A program made the position numbers and the translations under genes. The notes beneath the pieces are model-generated. The model was not told the origin of the DNA and ran no database searches. It worked only from the letters and a program-made list of their open reading frames with translations. This document shows positions 54,362 to 64,000 of a DNA stretch of 64,000 bases, one piece after another; the stretch's first letter is position 1; the number at the start of each line of letters is the position of its first letter. Origin of the DNA: Porphyrobacter sp. LM 6 (lineage in GTDB: Bacteria > Pseudomonadota > Alphaproteobacteria > Sphingomonadales > Sphingomonadaceae); assembly GCF_001720465.1 (NCBI RefSeq), contig NZ_CP017113.1:558001-622000 (forward strand). The letters are read 5' to 3'.

Positions 54362-56689
54362 TTAGAACTCGAACAACGCTTCGATACCGACGTTGCGGCC
54401 GCGCAGAAGCGGCGAGAAGGTGCCGGCTGCGGGGTTCGCGCCGAAGGGCATGCGGTTGGCCGCACCCACCGAAAGCGGTCCGCCGAACGGCACCTGCGTG
54501 TCGCCGCCTTCTTGGACTTCGTCGAGCAGGTTGCGCCCGTAGACCGAGAAGGACAGCCCGTCGATCGGGGTCGTCCAGGTCACGTTGACTTCCAGATTGT
54601 TCATGTCGTTCAGCCAGCCGAAGTTGTCGTCGGTATAGGCCGCCTTGTCACGATACTGGTAGTTCACGCGGGTCAGGATGTTGCCGTTGCCGAGGTCCAG
54701 TTCGTGCACCAGACCAGCGCCCACCGTAAGCGGGGGGACGCGCGGCAGGCTCAGGTTGAGGTCGCCCTGATCGATCGTGCCATTGCCGGAGATGTCGAAC
54801 AGGATCCGCTGATAGGCGGCGTCGATCAGACCGATATTGGCGGTCAGCACCAGCGAATCCGTCGCCCGCAGCCGCGCTTCGGCTTCGAAGCCGGAGATGG
54901 TTGCGTCGGCTGTGTTGAAGATCGACTGCGCCACGCCTGCCGTCGGCGACGACTGGTTCACTTCGCGCTGCATGTTGTCGATCTTGGTCACGTAGCCCGC
55001 GAGGTTGACGGTCAACGCGCCATCGGCAGTCTGGAACTTGCCGCCGATTTCGACAGTGTTGACCTCTTCTTCGTCGAAGGCCAGCGTACCGCCCGGTGCC
55101 AGCGCGATCTGTTCGAAGGCACGGGCGTTGGTGATGCGGAAGTTGTAGCCGCCCGAACGGAAGCCGCGGCTCCAGTGACCATAAAGCTGGCCGGCGCTGA
55201 ATTCGTATTGCATGCCGATCTTGGGCGAAACGTTACGGAACCGCACGCGGTCGGTGAAGCCGTTGTTCTCGGTCGGGATCAGGCTGTTGACGCCCGAAGT
55301 CGGGCAGGTGCCATCGACCACCGAACAGGGAGTGCGCGGACGGACATAGGTCACACCGGCATCCTTGGTCTCCTGGCTCCAGCGGACCCCGGCGATGATC
55401 GAGACGCCCGAACCCAGTTCGTACTGCGCGTTGGCGAACACGCCGAGCACTTCGTGATCCTGTGCACCGCCGCCGTAGAAGGTGAACGGACTGGCGAGCG
55501 GCAGCTGGCGACGCTCGGTGTAGGCGATGTTCTGGTCGAACCAGAAGGTGCCGAAGGTCAGATCAAGCCCGTCCTCGGTCGAGATCGCATAGCGCAGCTC
55601 GTTCGAGAACTGCTCCTGAGCGGTTTCGGTGGTCGAGTGGAACAGGAACAGCGGGGTCGCATCGATGTCGCCATCGGTGGCCGCATCGTACTTGCGCCAG
55701 CCGAACACGTTGGTCAGCGTGCCTGCGCCGATATCCATGGTCGCGGTGAGCGAGCCGGTCCAGATCTCGTTGGTGTAGAAGCCGCGGTTGTCGATCGAGA
55801 GATCGTAGCTGTTGCGATCGAAGAAGCCGCGGTTCTGCGCCGCTGGGCCATCGCCGTCGCTTTCGAAGTAGTCGAGCTTGCCCAGCAGGGTCAGGTCGCC
55901 CAGACGCGCTTCGAGTGCGCCGCGCAGGATCTTGGTTTCCGCCGCGCCCTGGTTCGAGCCGTTGAACAGGTTGCGGAAGTAGCCTTCGTCCTTGTTGTAA
56001 TAGGCGCCGACCTTGAACAGCAGGGTGTCTTCGATGATCGGGCCGGAAACCACACCGCTGACGGTGTAGTTTGCGCCGCCGCGACCGCCGTCCACGGGTC
56101 CGTCAACCGCTGCGCGGAACTTGCCGCGGAAGTCTTCGGTCGGGTTGCCGGTGTTGATCAGCACCGCGCCGCCGGTGACGTTGCGGCCGAACAGCACGCC
56201 CTGCGGGCCGCGGAGTACTTCGACGCTTTCAAGGTCGAACAGGTCGAACACGACGCCGGCGTTGAAGCCGAGGTACACGCCGTCGACGAACACGCCCACG
56301 GTCGGATCGATCGAGGGGATCGACGAGTTGATGCCGAGACCGCGGATCGAGAAGTTGGCGGTGCCGCGGCTGGTGCCGACCTGATCGAGGCTGACGTTGG
56401 GCGCCTGGAACGACAGACCCGAGATGTCACGGATCTTGAAGGCTTCAAGCGTACCGGCGTTGAACGCGGTGACGGCCAGCGGCACATCCTGCACATTCTC
56501 GGCATCCTTGGTCTTGGTCCCGGTGACGAGGATTTCGTTGATGGTGTCGAGCGTATTGGCGGCTTCTTCCTGAGCCGGCACTTCAGCATCCTGCGCCGCA
56601 GCGGCGTAGGGGGTCAGAGCGGCAGCCGAGATAAGCAGCGCCAGTTTGCCGAGCCGGAGGGGGCTCCGCATGGGGGTAGCGATCGTCAT
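54362..56689 (-). CDS. TonB-dependent outer-membrane receptor
   Basis: A 775-residue active-transport barrel. A signal peptide of about 33 residues precedes a TonB-box-like region (NEILVTGTKT), the plug domain (SGLSFQAPNVSLDQVG, then EVLRGPQGVLFGRNVTGGAVLI) and a 22-strand barrel ending in the aromatic residue of IEALFEF. Sequence style places it in the broad alphaproteobacterial IPR000531 group whose ligands range from siderophores to sugars and aromatics; no neighbour identifies the ligand. GGGAG precedes the ATG at 56689. No clear Fur site was seen. Confidence 0.93.
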   Translation of the reverse strand: MTIATPMRSPLRLGKLALLISAAALTPYAAAAQDAEVPAQEEAANTLDTINEILVTGTKTKDAENVQDVPLAVTAFNAGTLEAFKIRDISGLSFQAPNVSLDQVGTSRGTANFSIRGLGINSSIPSIDPTVGVFVDGVYLGFNAGVVFDLFDLESVEVLRGPQGVLFGRNVTGGAVLINTGNPTEDFRGKFRAAVDGPVDGGRGGANYTVSGVVSGPIIEDTLLFKVGAYYNKDEGYFRNLFNGSNQGAAETKILRGALEARLGDLTLLGKLDYFESDGDGPAAQNRGFFDRNSYDLSIDNRGFYTNEIWTGSLTATMDIGAGTLTNVFGWRKYDAATDGDIDATPLFLFHSTTETAQEQFSNELRYAISTEDGLDLTFGTFWFDQNIAYTERRQLPLASPFTFYGGGAQDHEVLGVFANAQYELGSGVSIIAGVRWSQETKDAGVTYVRPRTPCSVVDGTCPTSGVNSLIPTENNGFTDRVRFRNVSPKIGMQYEFSAGQLYGHWSRGFRSGGYNFRITNARAFEQIALAPGGTLAFDEEEVNTVEIGGKFQTADGALTVNLAGYVTKIDNMQREVNQSSPTAGVAQSIFNTADATISGFEAEARLRATDSLVLTANIGLIDAAYQRILFDISGNGTIDQGDLNLSLPRVPPLTVGAGLVHELDLGNGNILTRVNYQYRDKAAYTDDNFGWLNDMNNLEVNVTWTTPIDGLSFSVYGRNLLDEVQEGGDTQVPFGGPLSVGAANRMPFGANPAAGTFSPLLRGRNVGIEALFEF

Positions 56690-56792
56690 GTTATAACTCT
56701 CCCTGAGTTGAAGGCCGCCCGAATAGCAATACGTCACGCAATTGCAACCTATCTCGGCAGGTCCGCACGGCGAACCCCAAGCGGCTGTTCAA

Positions 56793-59552
56793 TCACGCTT
56801 TTTCCAGCTGGCTCTGGTGGTTCTCGCTGGCGGCTTCGAGCAGCGCGGCCTCGATTTCGGCCAGACGCTCGGGGGCCTTGACCTTCGCGAAGGTCAGGTC
56901 GGTAACGTAGAAAGTGTCCGCCGCCGCCTCGCCATAGGCGGTGATATGCGCCGAATGGACGATCAGGTTGGCCTTGTAGAGCGCATAGGCAAGCCGGTTG
57001 AGCAGCGCCGGCCGGTCGCGCGCAGTCACTTCGATCACGGTGAAGTGATTGGAGGCATCATTGTCGAACCCGACGCGCGGGGCGACATCGAAGGCGCGGG
57101 CGCGCGAATGGGCGAGCGGGCGCGCGGCGAGCTTGGGCACCAGTTCGATCCGTGCCAGCAGCGCGTCGCTGATACCCTTTTTGATACGCTCCATCTGCGC
57201 CGGTTCGCGGAACGGCTGGGCGTTGTGGTCCTGCACCAGGAAATTGTCGAAGGCATAGCCGCTCTTGGCCGTATGAATGCGCGCATCGATGATGTTCGCG
57301 CCGGCGACATGGATGCCGCCCGCCATGCGGTAGAAGAGGCCGGGGTGGTCGGCGGCGATCACGCTCACGCGGGTGGCGCCGCGGGTTTCATCGACCGCGC
57401 AGGTGATCGACAGCTGTTCGCCCGCCGCGCGCGCGGCATCATACTGTATGAGGTTGCTGGCGATGATGTCTTCGGGTTCGGCAATCCAGTAGGCATCGCC
57501 CAGCAACGCGCCGGCGCTGTCGACCAGATGGTCCTGATCGCCCAGCAGCCGCGCGACCGCATCCTTCTTGGCCGTGACCCGCTGCTTGCGGCCCGTGCCC
57601 TTGAAGCCGAGCCGCAGGCGTTCCTGCGCGGCATCGTAAAGCTCGCCGAGCAGCTGGCCCTTCCAGCTGTTCCACGTGCCGGGGCCGACTGCGCGGATAT
57701 CGACCGCAGTCAGGATCGCGAGGTTGCGCAGCCGTTCGAGGCTCTGCACCTCGGCGACGAAATCCTCGATCGTCTTGGGGTCGGTCAGGTCGCGCTTTTG
57801 CGCGGTGCGGCTCATGAGAAGGTGTTGCAGCACCAGCCAGGCGACGAGATCGGTTTCCTTCTCGTCGAGGCCGAAGCGCGGGCACAGCCGGTGCGACACA
57901 TCCGCGCCGAGCACCGAATGGTCCCCGCCGCGCCCCTTGGCGATATCGTGCAGCAGCACCGCGACATAGAGCGCGCGCCGTGAGGCGAGCTTGGGAAATT
58001 CGCGGGTGGCGCGCGGGTGATCGGCGGTCAGCAGCCCGCGCTCGATCTGGCTGAGCAGGCCGATCGCGCGGATCGTGTGCTCGTCGACAGTATAGTGGTG
58101 ATACATGTCGAACTGCATCTGCGCGTTGACGCGGCCGAAGTCCGGCACGAAGCGGCCGAACACCCCTGCCTCGTTCATCCAGCGCAGCGCGGTTTCGGGG
58201 TCCTTGCGGCCGCACAGCAGATCGAGGAACAGCGCATTGGCGCGCTTGTCGCGGCGCACCTTGCCATCGATCAGCCGCGCGTCGCGACCTGCCTGCCGCA
58301 TGGTTTCGGGGTGGATTTCCAGCCCCTCGGCCTCGGCCAGCTGGAACAGTTCGATCAGCCGCACCGGATCGGCCTTGAACCAGTCGTCGCCCGGCGCGCG
58401 CACCCGCCCGGCTTCGATCTGGTAGCCCTTGAACATCCGCGGACGCTGGGTGAAGCCGGCGAAGAACCCGGTGCGTGCCCGCTTCTTGGCCATTTCTTCG
58501 TCAAGGTGGGCGAGGAACACGCCAGTCAGGCTGCCGACCCGTTTCACCTGAAGGAAGTAGTACTGCATGAACCGCTCGACCGCGCTCTTGCCGGGGCGAT
58601 CTGCGAACTGCATCCGTTCGGCCACCTGCCGTTGGAGATCGAAGGTCAGCCGGTCCTCGGCGCGGTCGGTGATGAGGTGCATATGGCAGCGCGCTGCCAG
58701 CAGGAACCCTTCGGCGCGGCGGAAGCTGCGATATTCGCTCGGGGTGAGCAGGCCGACATCGACCAGCTCCGAGGCGCTTCCGACGCGGTGGACATATTTG
58801 CCGATCCAGTACAGCGTCTGGAGATCGCGCAGGCCGCCCTTGCCCTCTTTGACATTGGGTTCGACGACATAGCGGCTGTCGCCCATGCGCTTGTGCCGGG
58901 CGTCGCGTTCGGCCAGCTTTTGCGTCAGGAACTGGCGTTCGCTGCCCTTGGCGACTTCGCCCCAGAAGCGGGTGCGCAGTTCCTCGTAAAGCTGCTGGTC
59001 GCCCCACACCAAGCGGCTTTCGAGCAGCGCGGTGCGGATCGTCAGATCCTCTTTCGCCATCCGCATCGTGTCGGAAACCGTGCGGCTCGAATGGCCGACC
59101 TTGAGGCCCAGATCCCACAGCAGATAAAGCATCGCCTCGATCACCTGTTCGCACCAAGGCGCGCGGCGCATCGGGGTGATGAAGGCGATGTCGACATCCG
59201 AGTGGGGCGCCATCTCGGCGCGCCCGTAACCCCCCACCGCAAGGATCGCGAGCCGTTCGGCCTGGGTGCGGTTGGGGACGGGGTAAAGATGCGTGGTGAC
59301 GTGATCGTGGATCACCCGCAGCAGCTGATCCATCAGGAAGGAAAAGCCGCCCGTCACCTCGTGTCCGGCAGACGGCGCTTCGGCGAGCCGGCGGGCAAGC
59401 TCGGCGCGCCCGTGATCGAACGCCGTCCGCAGCGCCTTGATGATCTCCGCGCGCGCGCCTTCGCCGCCTGCGGCATGCAGGGCGGCGACCTCGTCCGCCA
59501 GCGCACGGCGGTCGATGATCGTGCGCTGGCCGGGGACGCGCCTAGGACTCAT
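56793..59552 (-). CDS. glnD: [protein-PII] uridylyltransferase/uridylyl-removing enzyme
   Basis: A 919-residue nitrogen sensor that modifies and demodifies PII according to glutamine level. The nucleotidyltransferase domain has GGYGRAEMAPHSDVD near residues 106-120; the HD domain has HDIAKGRGGDHS near 535; two ACT domains lie at the C-terminus (VSVIAADHPGLFYRMAG near 730; VTARDRPALLNRLAYALY near 845). The family length is normal. With gltB at the other end of the window it belongs to nitrogen control, though not in one operon. Confidence 0.96.
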   Translation of the reverse strand: MSPRRVPGQRTIIDRRALADEVAALHAAGGEGARAEIIKALRTAFDHGRAELARRLAEAPSAGHEVTGGFSFLMDQLLRVIHDHVTTHLYPVPNRTQAERLAILAVGGYGRAEMAPHSDVDIAFITPMRRAPWCEQVIEAMLYLLWDLGLKVGHSSRTVSDTMRMAKEDLTIRTALLESRLVWGDQQLYEELRTRFWGEVAKGSERQFLTQKLAERDARHKRMGDSRYVVEPNVKEGKGGLRDLQTLYWIGKYVHRVGSASELVDVGLLTPSEYRSFRRAEGFLLAARCHMHLITDRAEDRLTFDLQRQVAERMQFADRPGKSAVERFMQYYFLQVKRVGSLTGVFLAHLDEEMAKKRARTGFFAGFTQRPRMFKGYQIEAGRVRAPGDDWFKADPVRLIELFQLAEAEGLEIHPETMRQAGRDARLIDGKVRRDKRANALFLDLLCGRKDPETALRWMNEAGVFGRFVPDFGRVNAQMQFDMYHHYTVDEHTIRAIGLLSQIERGLLTADHPRATREFPKLASRRALYVAVLLHDIAKGRGGDHSVLGADVSHRLCPRFGLDEKETDLVAWLVLQHLLMSRTAQKRDLTDPKTIEDFVAEVQSLERLRNLAILTAVDIRAVGPGTWNSWKGQLLGELYDAAQERLRLGFKGTGRKQRVTAKKDAVARLLGDQDHLVDSAGALLGDAYWIAEPEDIIASNLIQYDAARAAGEQLSITCAVDETRGATRVSVIAADHPGLFYRMAGGIHVAGANIIDARIHTAKSGYAFDNFLVQDHNAQPFREPAQMERIKKGISDALLARIELVPKLAARPLAHSRARAFDVAPRVGFDNDASNHFTVIEVTARDRPALLNRLAYALYKANLIVHSAHITAYGEAAADTFYVTDLTFAKVKAPERLAEIEAALLEAASENHQSQLEKA

Positions 59553-59572
59553 GGGCGTGGCTCACGTGTGGC

Positions 59573-61288
<1,716 letters not shown>

Positions 61289-61478
61289 GCGTGACTTTCC
61301 TCTCTCATGTTATGGAGACCAGCCGCGCGCGGGGCGCGTGCCAGCCCTCCTGTCCCAAGCCTTGCCGGCGATTCCGTGCCCCTTCCCCTGCCTCGCGCGC
61401 TGTGCCAGAAGCACCCGCGACCAAGGCCGTGTCCGGTCCGCCGATACGGCATATCATTGTCATTAAGGGGTTCGCTCC

Positions 61479-62375
61479 GTGCTGTCACTACTTGCCGCAA
61501 GCGGCGCCGCCGATCCGATCTACTGGGAGCAGCTGGGGCTGCGGCCCGGCATCGATCTGGGGTTCTTCACCCTGCGGTTCTATTCGCTCGCCTATCTGAT
61601 CGGGGTGATCTTCGCCTATTGGCACACCTCGAAGATGCTGCGCGAACCCGGCGCGCCGATGGCGCAGCGGCACGCGGACGATCTGTTCTTCTACTGCACG
61701 CTGGGCGTGATCTTCGGCGGGCGTATCGGCTATGCGCTGTTCTACACCGGCGGCGATACCGGCATCCCCAGCGCTTTCACCGATTTTTCGGGCGAAGGGA
61801 TCGTATCGTGGAAGCTGCTGCGCTTGTGGGATGGCGGGATGAGCTTCCACGGCGGGCTCGCCGGGGTGACGCTGGCGATGGCGTGGGTGGCGTGGCGCGA
61901 CAAGCTGAACTTCATCCGCGTGGTCGATTACGTCAGCGTCGGGGTGCCGATGGGGATGCTGCTCGGACGGCTGGCGAATTTCGTCAATGGCGAGCTGTGG
62001 GGCCGCGCCACCGATGTGGCATGGGGCATGGTCTTCCCCAATGCCGACGATCTGCCGCGCCACCCGAGCCAGCTCTATCAGGCCGGGCTCGAAGGCTTGC
62101 TGCTGCTGATTGTCATGATGCTGCTGTTCTGGAAGACCCGCGCGCGTTACCGTCCGGGCCTGCTGGCGGGGGTGTTCACCTTCGGCATCGGGATTTCGCG
62201 CTTCATTAACGAGTTTTTTCGGGAACCGGATGCACAATTGGCTGACTTTGCCGCCCGCACCGGGCTATCGATGGGCCAATGGCTAACCATACCGCTTATC
62301 CTGACTGGATTGATTGTCGTGATCTTCGCGCTGCGGAAGCCGCCGCTGGGGGCGGGGACGACGCAGACCGCCTGA
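61479..62375 (+). CDS. lgt: phosphatidylglycerol-prolipoprotein diacylglyceryl transferase
   Basis: A 298-residue inner-membrane enzyme adding a diacylglyceryl group to the lipobox cysteine of prolipoproteins. There are seven hydrophobic segments. FFTLRFYSLAYLIGV, GGRIGYALFY, GGMSFHGGLAG and GRLANFVNGELWGR, the Lgt signature with essential His, Arg and Asn/Gly residues, are all present. It starts at GTG 61479 after AAGGGG. Its last 97 bases overlap the start of the MidA-like gene in another frame. Confidence 0.95.
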   Translation: MLSLLAASGAADPIYWEQLGLRPGIDLGFFTLRFYSLAYLIGVIFAYWHTSKMLREPGAPMAQRHADDLFFYCTLGVIFGGRIGYALFYTGGDTGIPSAFTDFSGEGIVSWKLLRLWDGGMSFHGGLAGVTLAMAWVAWRDKLNFIRVVDYVSVGVPMGMLLGRLANFVNGELWGRATDVAWGMVFPNADDLPRHPSQLYQAGLEGLLLLIVMMLLFWKTRARYRPGLLAGVFTFGIGISRFINEFFREPDAQLADFAARTGLSMGQWLTIPLILTGLIVVIFALRKPPLGAGTTQTA

Positions 62376-64000
62376 TCGCGGCTGGCGCCGGTTGGCGCAG
62401 CAATCTCCGGCTGATCGATCCCGCGCCGGAACCCGAAGTCGATCGCGCCGCGCGGGCCAAGGCTGAAGCCGAAGCGCGCAAGCAGGCCGCCGCAGAGGCC
62501 GCGCGCCTGAAAGCGGAGGCCGAAGCGGCCGCCAAGGCTGCTGCCGAAGAACAGGCTCGCCGTGAAGCCGAAGCTGCCGCCGCCGCAAAAGCCAGGGCTG
62601 AAGCCGAAGCGGCCGAGCGCGAGCGTCTCGCCGCCGAGGAACGCGCCCGTCTGAAGGCTGAAGCCGAAGCCCGCGCACAGGCCGAGGCAGACGCCAAGGC
62701 CCGGGCCAAGGCCGAGGAACAGGCGCGCCGCGAGGCCGAAGCCGCCGCGAAGGCTGCTGCCAAGGAGCAGGCCCGCCGCGAAGCCGAAGAACGCAAGCAG
62801 GCCGAAGCCGAAGCCAAGGCCCGCGCCAAGGCAGAGGCCGAAGCCCGCGCGAAGGCCGAGGCCGAGGAAAAGGCGCGTCTCGTTGCCGAAGCCAAGGCGC
62901 ACGCTGAAGCAGAGGCCAAGGCCAAGGCAGAGGCCGAAGCCAAGGCCAAGGCGGAAGCCAAAGCCAAGGCCGAGGCCGAAAAGCAGGCGCGTCTCGCCGC
63001 TGAAAAGGCTGCTGCCGAAGAAAAGGCCCGCCTAGCTGCCGAGAAAGTCGCCGCAGAGAAGGCTGCGGCTGAGGAAAAGGCGCGCCTTGAAGCCGAAGCC
63101 CGCGCCAAGGCGGAAGCCGAAGAAAAGGCCCGGCTCGAAGCAGAAGCCGCCGCCAAGGCTGCAGCCGAGGAAGAGGCCCGGATCAAGGCCGAAGCCGAAG
63201 CTGCCGAACGTGCAGCCGCCGAGGAACAGGCCCGCCGCGAGGCCGAGGCCGCTGCCGCGATCAAGGCCGCCGAGGAAGAACAGGCACGGCTCGAGGCCGA
63301 GCTGCTGGCGCGCGCCAATGTCGATGTCCCCGCGAGCCTGCGTCGCCTGATCCGCGAAACCGGCCCGATCAGCCTCGCGCAATACATGGGCGAGAGCAAC
63401 GCCCGCTATTACGCCAGCCGCGATCCGTTGGGCGAACAGGGCGATTTCATCACCGCACCCGAAGTCAGCCAGATGTTCGGCGAGTTGATCGGCCTTTGGC
63501 TCGCCGATCTGTGGGTGCGGATGGGCAGCCGCAAGTATATCCATTACGTCGAGCTTGGGCCGGGACGCGGCACGCTGGCGCGCGATGCGCTGAGCACCGC
63601 CGCGCGTTACGAATTCGCGCCGCAGGTGCATTTCGTCGAGACCTCGGCCACCTTGCGCAAGATGCAGCGCGAAGCCTTCCCGGGCTGCCGCCACCATCAC
63701 GACCTCTCGACCCTGCCCGACGATGCCCCGTTGCTGATCGTCGCCAACGAATTCTTCGATGCTTTGCCGGTGCACCAGCTGGTGCGATCGGCCGATGGCT
63801 GGTTCGATCGCATGGTCGGGCTGGAAGGCGATCAGTTCGCCTACATGACCGGCAAGGAGCGGATGGACCATCTGGTGCCGTCAAGCTGGGCGCGCGCGCC
63901 GCAAGGCTCGATGATCGAGACCAGCCCGGCCTCTATCGCGGCGATGACCGAAATCGCCCAGCGGCTGAAGCAGCAGGGCGGCGCGGCGCTGATCATCGAC
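62279..64000 (+). CDS. MidA-family SAM-dependent methyltransferase with long N-terminal Ala/Glu/Lys coiled coil, partial
   Basis: The frame is open from ATG 62279 to the window edge (574 codons, no stop). Residues 1-54 are a short unique segment; residues about 55-344 are almost only Ala, Glu, Lys, Arg, Gln and Leu, in units such as AEEKARLEAE and EAKAKAEAEAKA, predicting a very long coiled coil or single alpha helix. From about residue 348 the sequence is a clear MidA/COG1565 methyltransferase: LRRLIRETGPISLAQYMG, ASRDPLGEQGDFITAPEVSQMFGELIGLW, HYVELGPGRGTLARDAL (SAM site) and VANEFFDALPVHQL. The mitochondrial relative NDUFAF7 acts on complex I. No in-frame start exists between 62279 and 63386, so the coil and enzyme must be one protein if the coil is translated. 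No strong ribosome binding site precedes the ATG. Confidence 0.85.
   Translation, partial: MANHTAYPDWIDCRDLRAAEAAAGGGDDADRLIAAGAGWRSNLRLIDPAPEPEVDRAARAKAEAEARKQAAAEAARLKAEAEAAAKAAAEEQARREAEAAAAAKARAEAEAAERERLAAEERARLKAEAEARAQAEADAKARAKAEEQARREAEAAAKAAAKEQARREAEERKQAEAEAKARAKAEAEARAKAEAEEKARLVAEAKAHAEAEAKAKAEAEAKAKAEAKAKAEAEKQARLAAEKAAAEEKARLAAEKVAAEKAAAEEKARLEAEARAKAEAEEKARLEAEAAAKAAAEEEARIKAEAEAAERAAAEEQARREAEAAAAIKAAEEEQARLEAELLARANVDVPASLRRLIRETGPISLAQYMGESNARYYASRDPLGEQGDFITAPEVSQMFGELIGLWLADLWVRMGSRKYIHYVELGPGRGTLARDALSTAARYEFAPQVHFVETSATLRKMQREAFPGCRHHHDLSTLPDDAPLLIVANEFFDALPVHQLVRSADGWFDRMVGLEGDQFAYMTGKERMDHLVPSSWARAPQGSMIETSPASIAAMTEIAQRLKQQGGAALIID
62442..63312 (+). repeat. low-complexity degenerate coding repeat (EAKA-type)
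   Basis: About 290 codons consist of short, imperfect, in-frame units of GCC, GAA/GAG, AAG, CGC and CTC codons encoding the coiled coil. It is not a CRISPR array: there are no unique spacers or fixed-length units. Confidence 0.9.

Noticed and set aside
54512..56881. A 789-codon plus-strand frame
   Set aside because: It is the shadow of the TonB receptor gene, which shows all plug and barrel features.
62442..63312. Repetitive DNA considered as a CRISPR array or tandem satellite
   Set aside because: Units vary in length and sequence, have no unique spacers, and stay in frame as EAKA-type codons.

Overview
This 64-kb window is GC-rich, densely coded chromosomal DNA. The gene families point to an alphaproteobacterium of the order Sphingomonadales, most likely an Erythrobacter/Porphyrobacter-type organism. 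Evidence includes exosortase-A-linked glycan genes, a fused pabB-pabC, an intracellular PHA depolymerase, M13, M24 and S9 peptidases with secretion signals, and an lgt-midA arrangement. No rRNA, tRNA, CRISPR array, phage or intact insertion sequence was found. Assignment to a genus is inference.

Layout. 1-3.3 kb: N-terminal three quarters of gltB (minus strand, cut by the window edge). 3.6-7.6 kb: a glycan locus with an XrtA/PEP-CTERM-type glycosyltransferase and an O-glycosylation ligase. 7.7-11.2 kb: MaoC hydratase, thiolase, LysE exporter, sterol-desaturase-like hydroxylase. 11.2-12.1 kb: a small lower-GC islet with two orphan genes. 12.2-20.9 kb: PHA depolymerase, ABC exporter, M13 peptidase, uppP, phenylalanine hydroxylase, PPK2. 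20.9-26.0 kb: an acyl-CoA catabolic operon (MaoC-like, thiolase, CoA transferase, acyl-CoA dehydrogenase) headed by two small lipoproteins; the dehydrogenase carries a one-base frameshift. 26.1-31.0 kb: beta-helix protein, GNAT, ribA, xthA, phoA. 31.1-33.5 kb: a possible small RNA, lolA, rpmG, arfB, RluA-type pseudouridine synthase. 33.5-42.4 kb: pabBC, HerA-like ATPase, a parS-like 30-bp palindrome, VOC protein, aminopeptidase P, S9 peptidase, thioesterase. 42.4-50.3 kb: a 35-bp perfect hairpin, a membrane diguanylate cyclase, orphan pstS with a Pho box, a DUF2157/GDYXXLXY pair, and a beta-barrel/7TM/ATP-grasp operon interrupted by a MITE-like element. 50.6-64 kb: ftsK, a ThiE-like gene, yggS, a TonB receptor, glnD, an acyl-CoA ligase, lgt, and a MidA-family methyltransferase with a very unusual long Ala/Glu/Lys coiled coil.

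Functional themes. Nitrogen assimilation and its control (gltB, glnD), phosphate scavenging and storage (phoA, pstS, ppk2), acyl-CoA and PHA turnover, peptide breakdown, and envelope assembly (lgt, lolA, uppP, XrtA glycan genes). The strongest unexplained signals are the coiled-coil MidA fusion, the beta-barrel/7TM/ATP-grasp operon with its embedded inverted-repeat element, the long hairpin at 42.4 kb, the parS-like site with an adjoining 11-bp tandem repeat, the acyl-CoA dehydrogenase frameshift, and a candidate structured RNA at 31.2 kb. Two families of dispersed REP-like palindromes occur in gene gaps.
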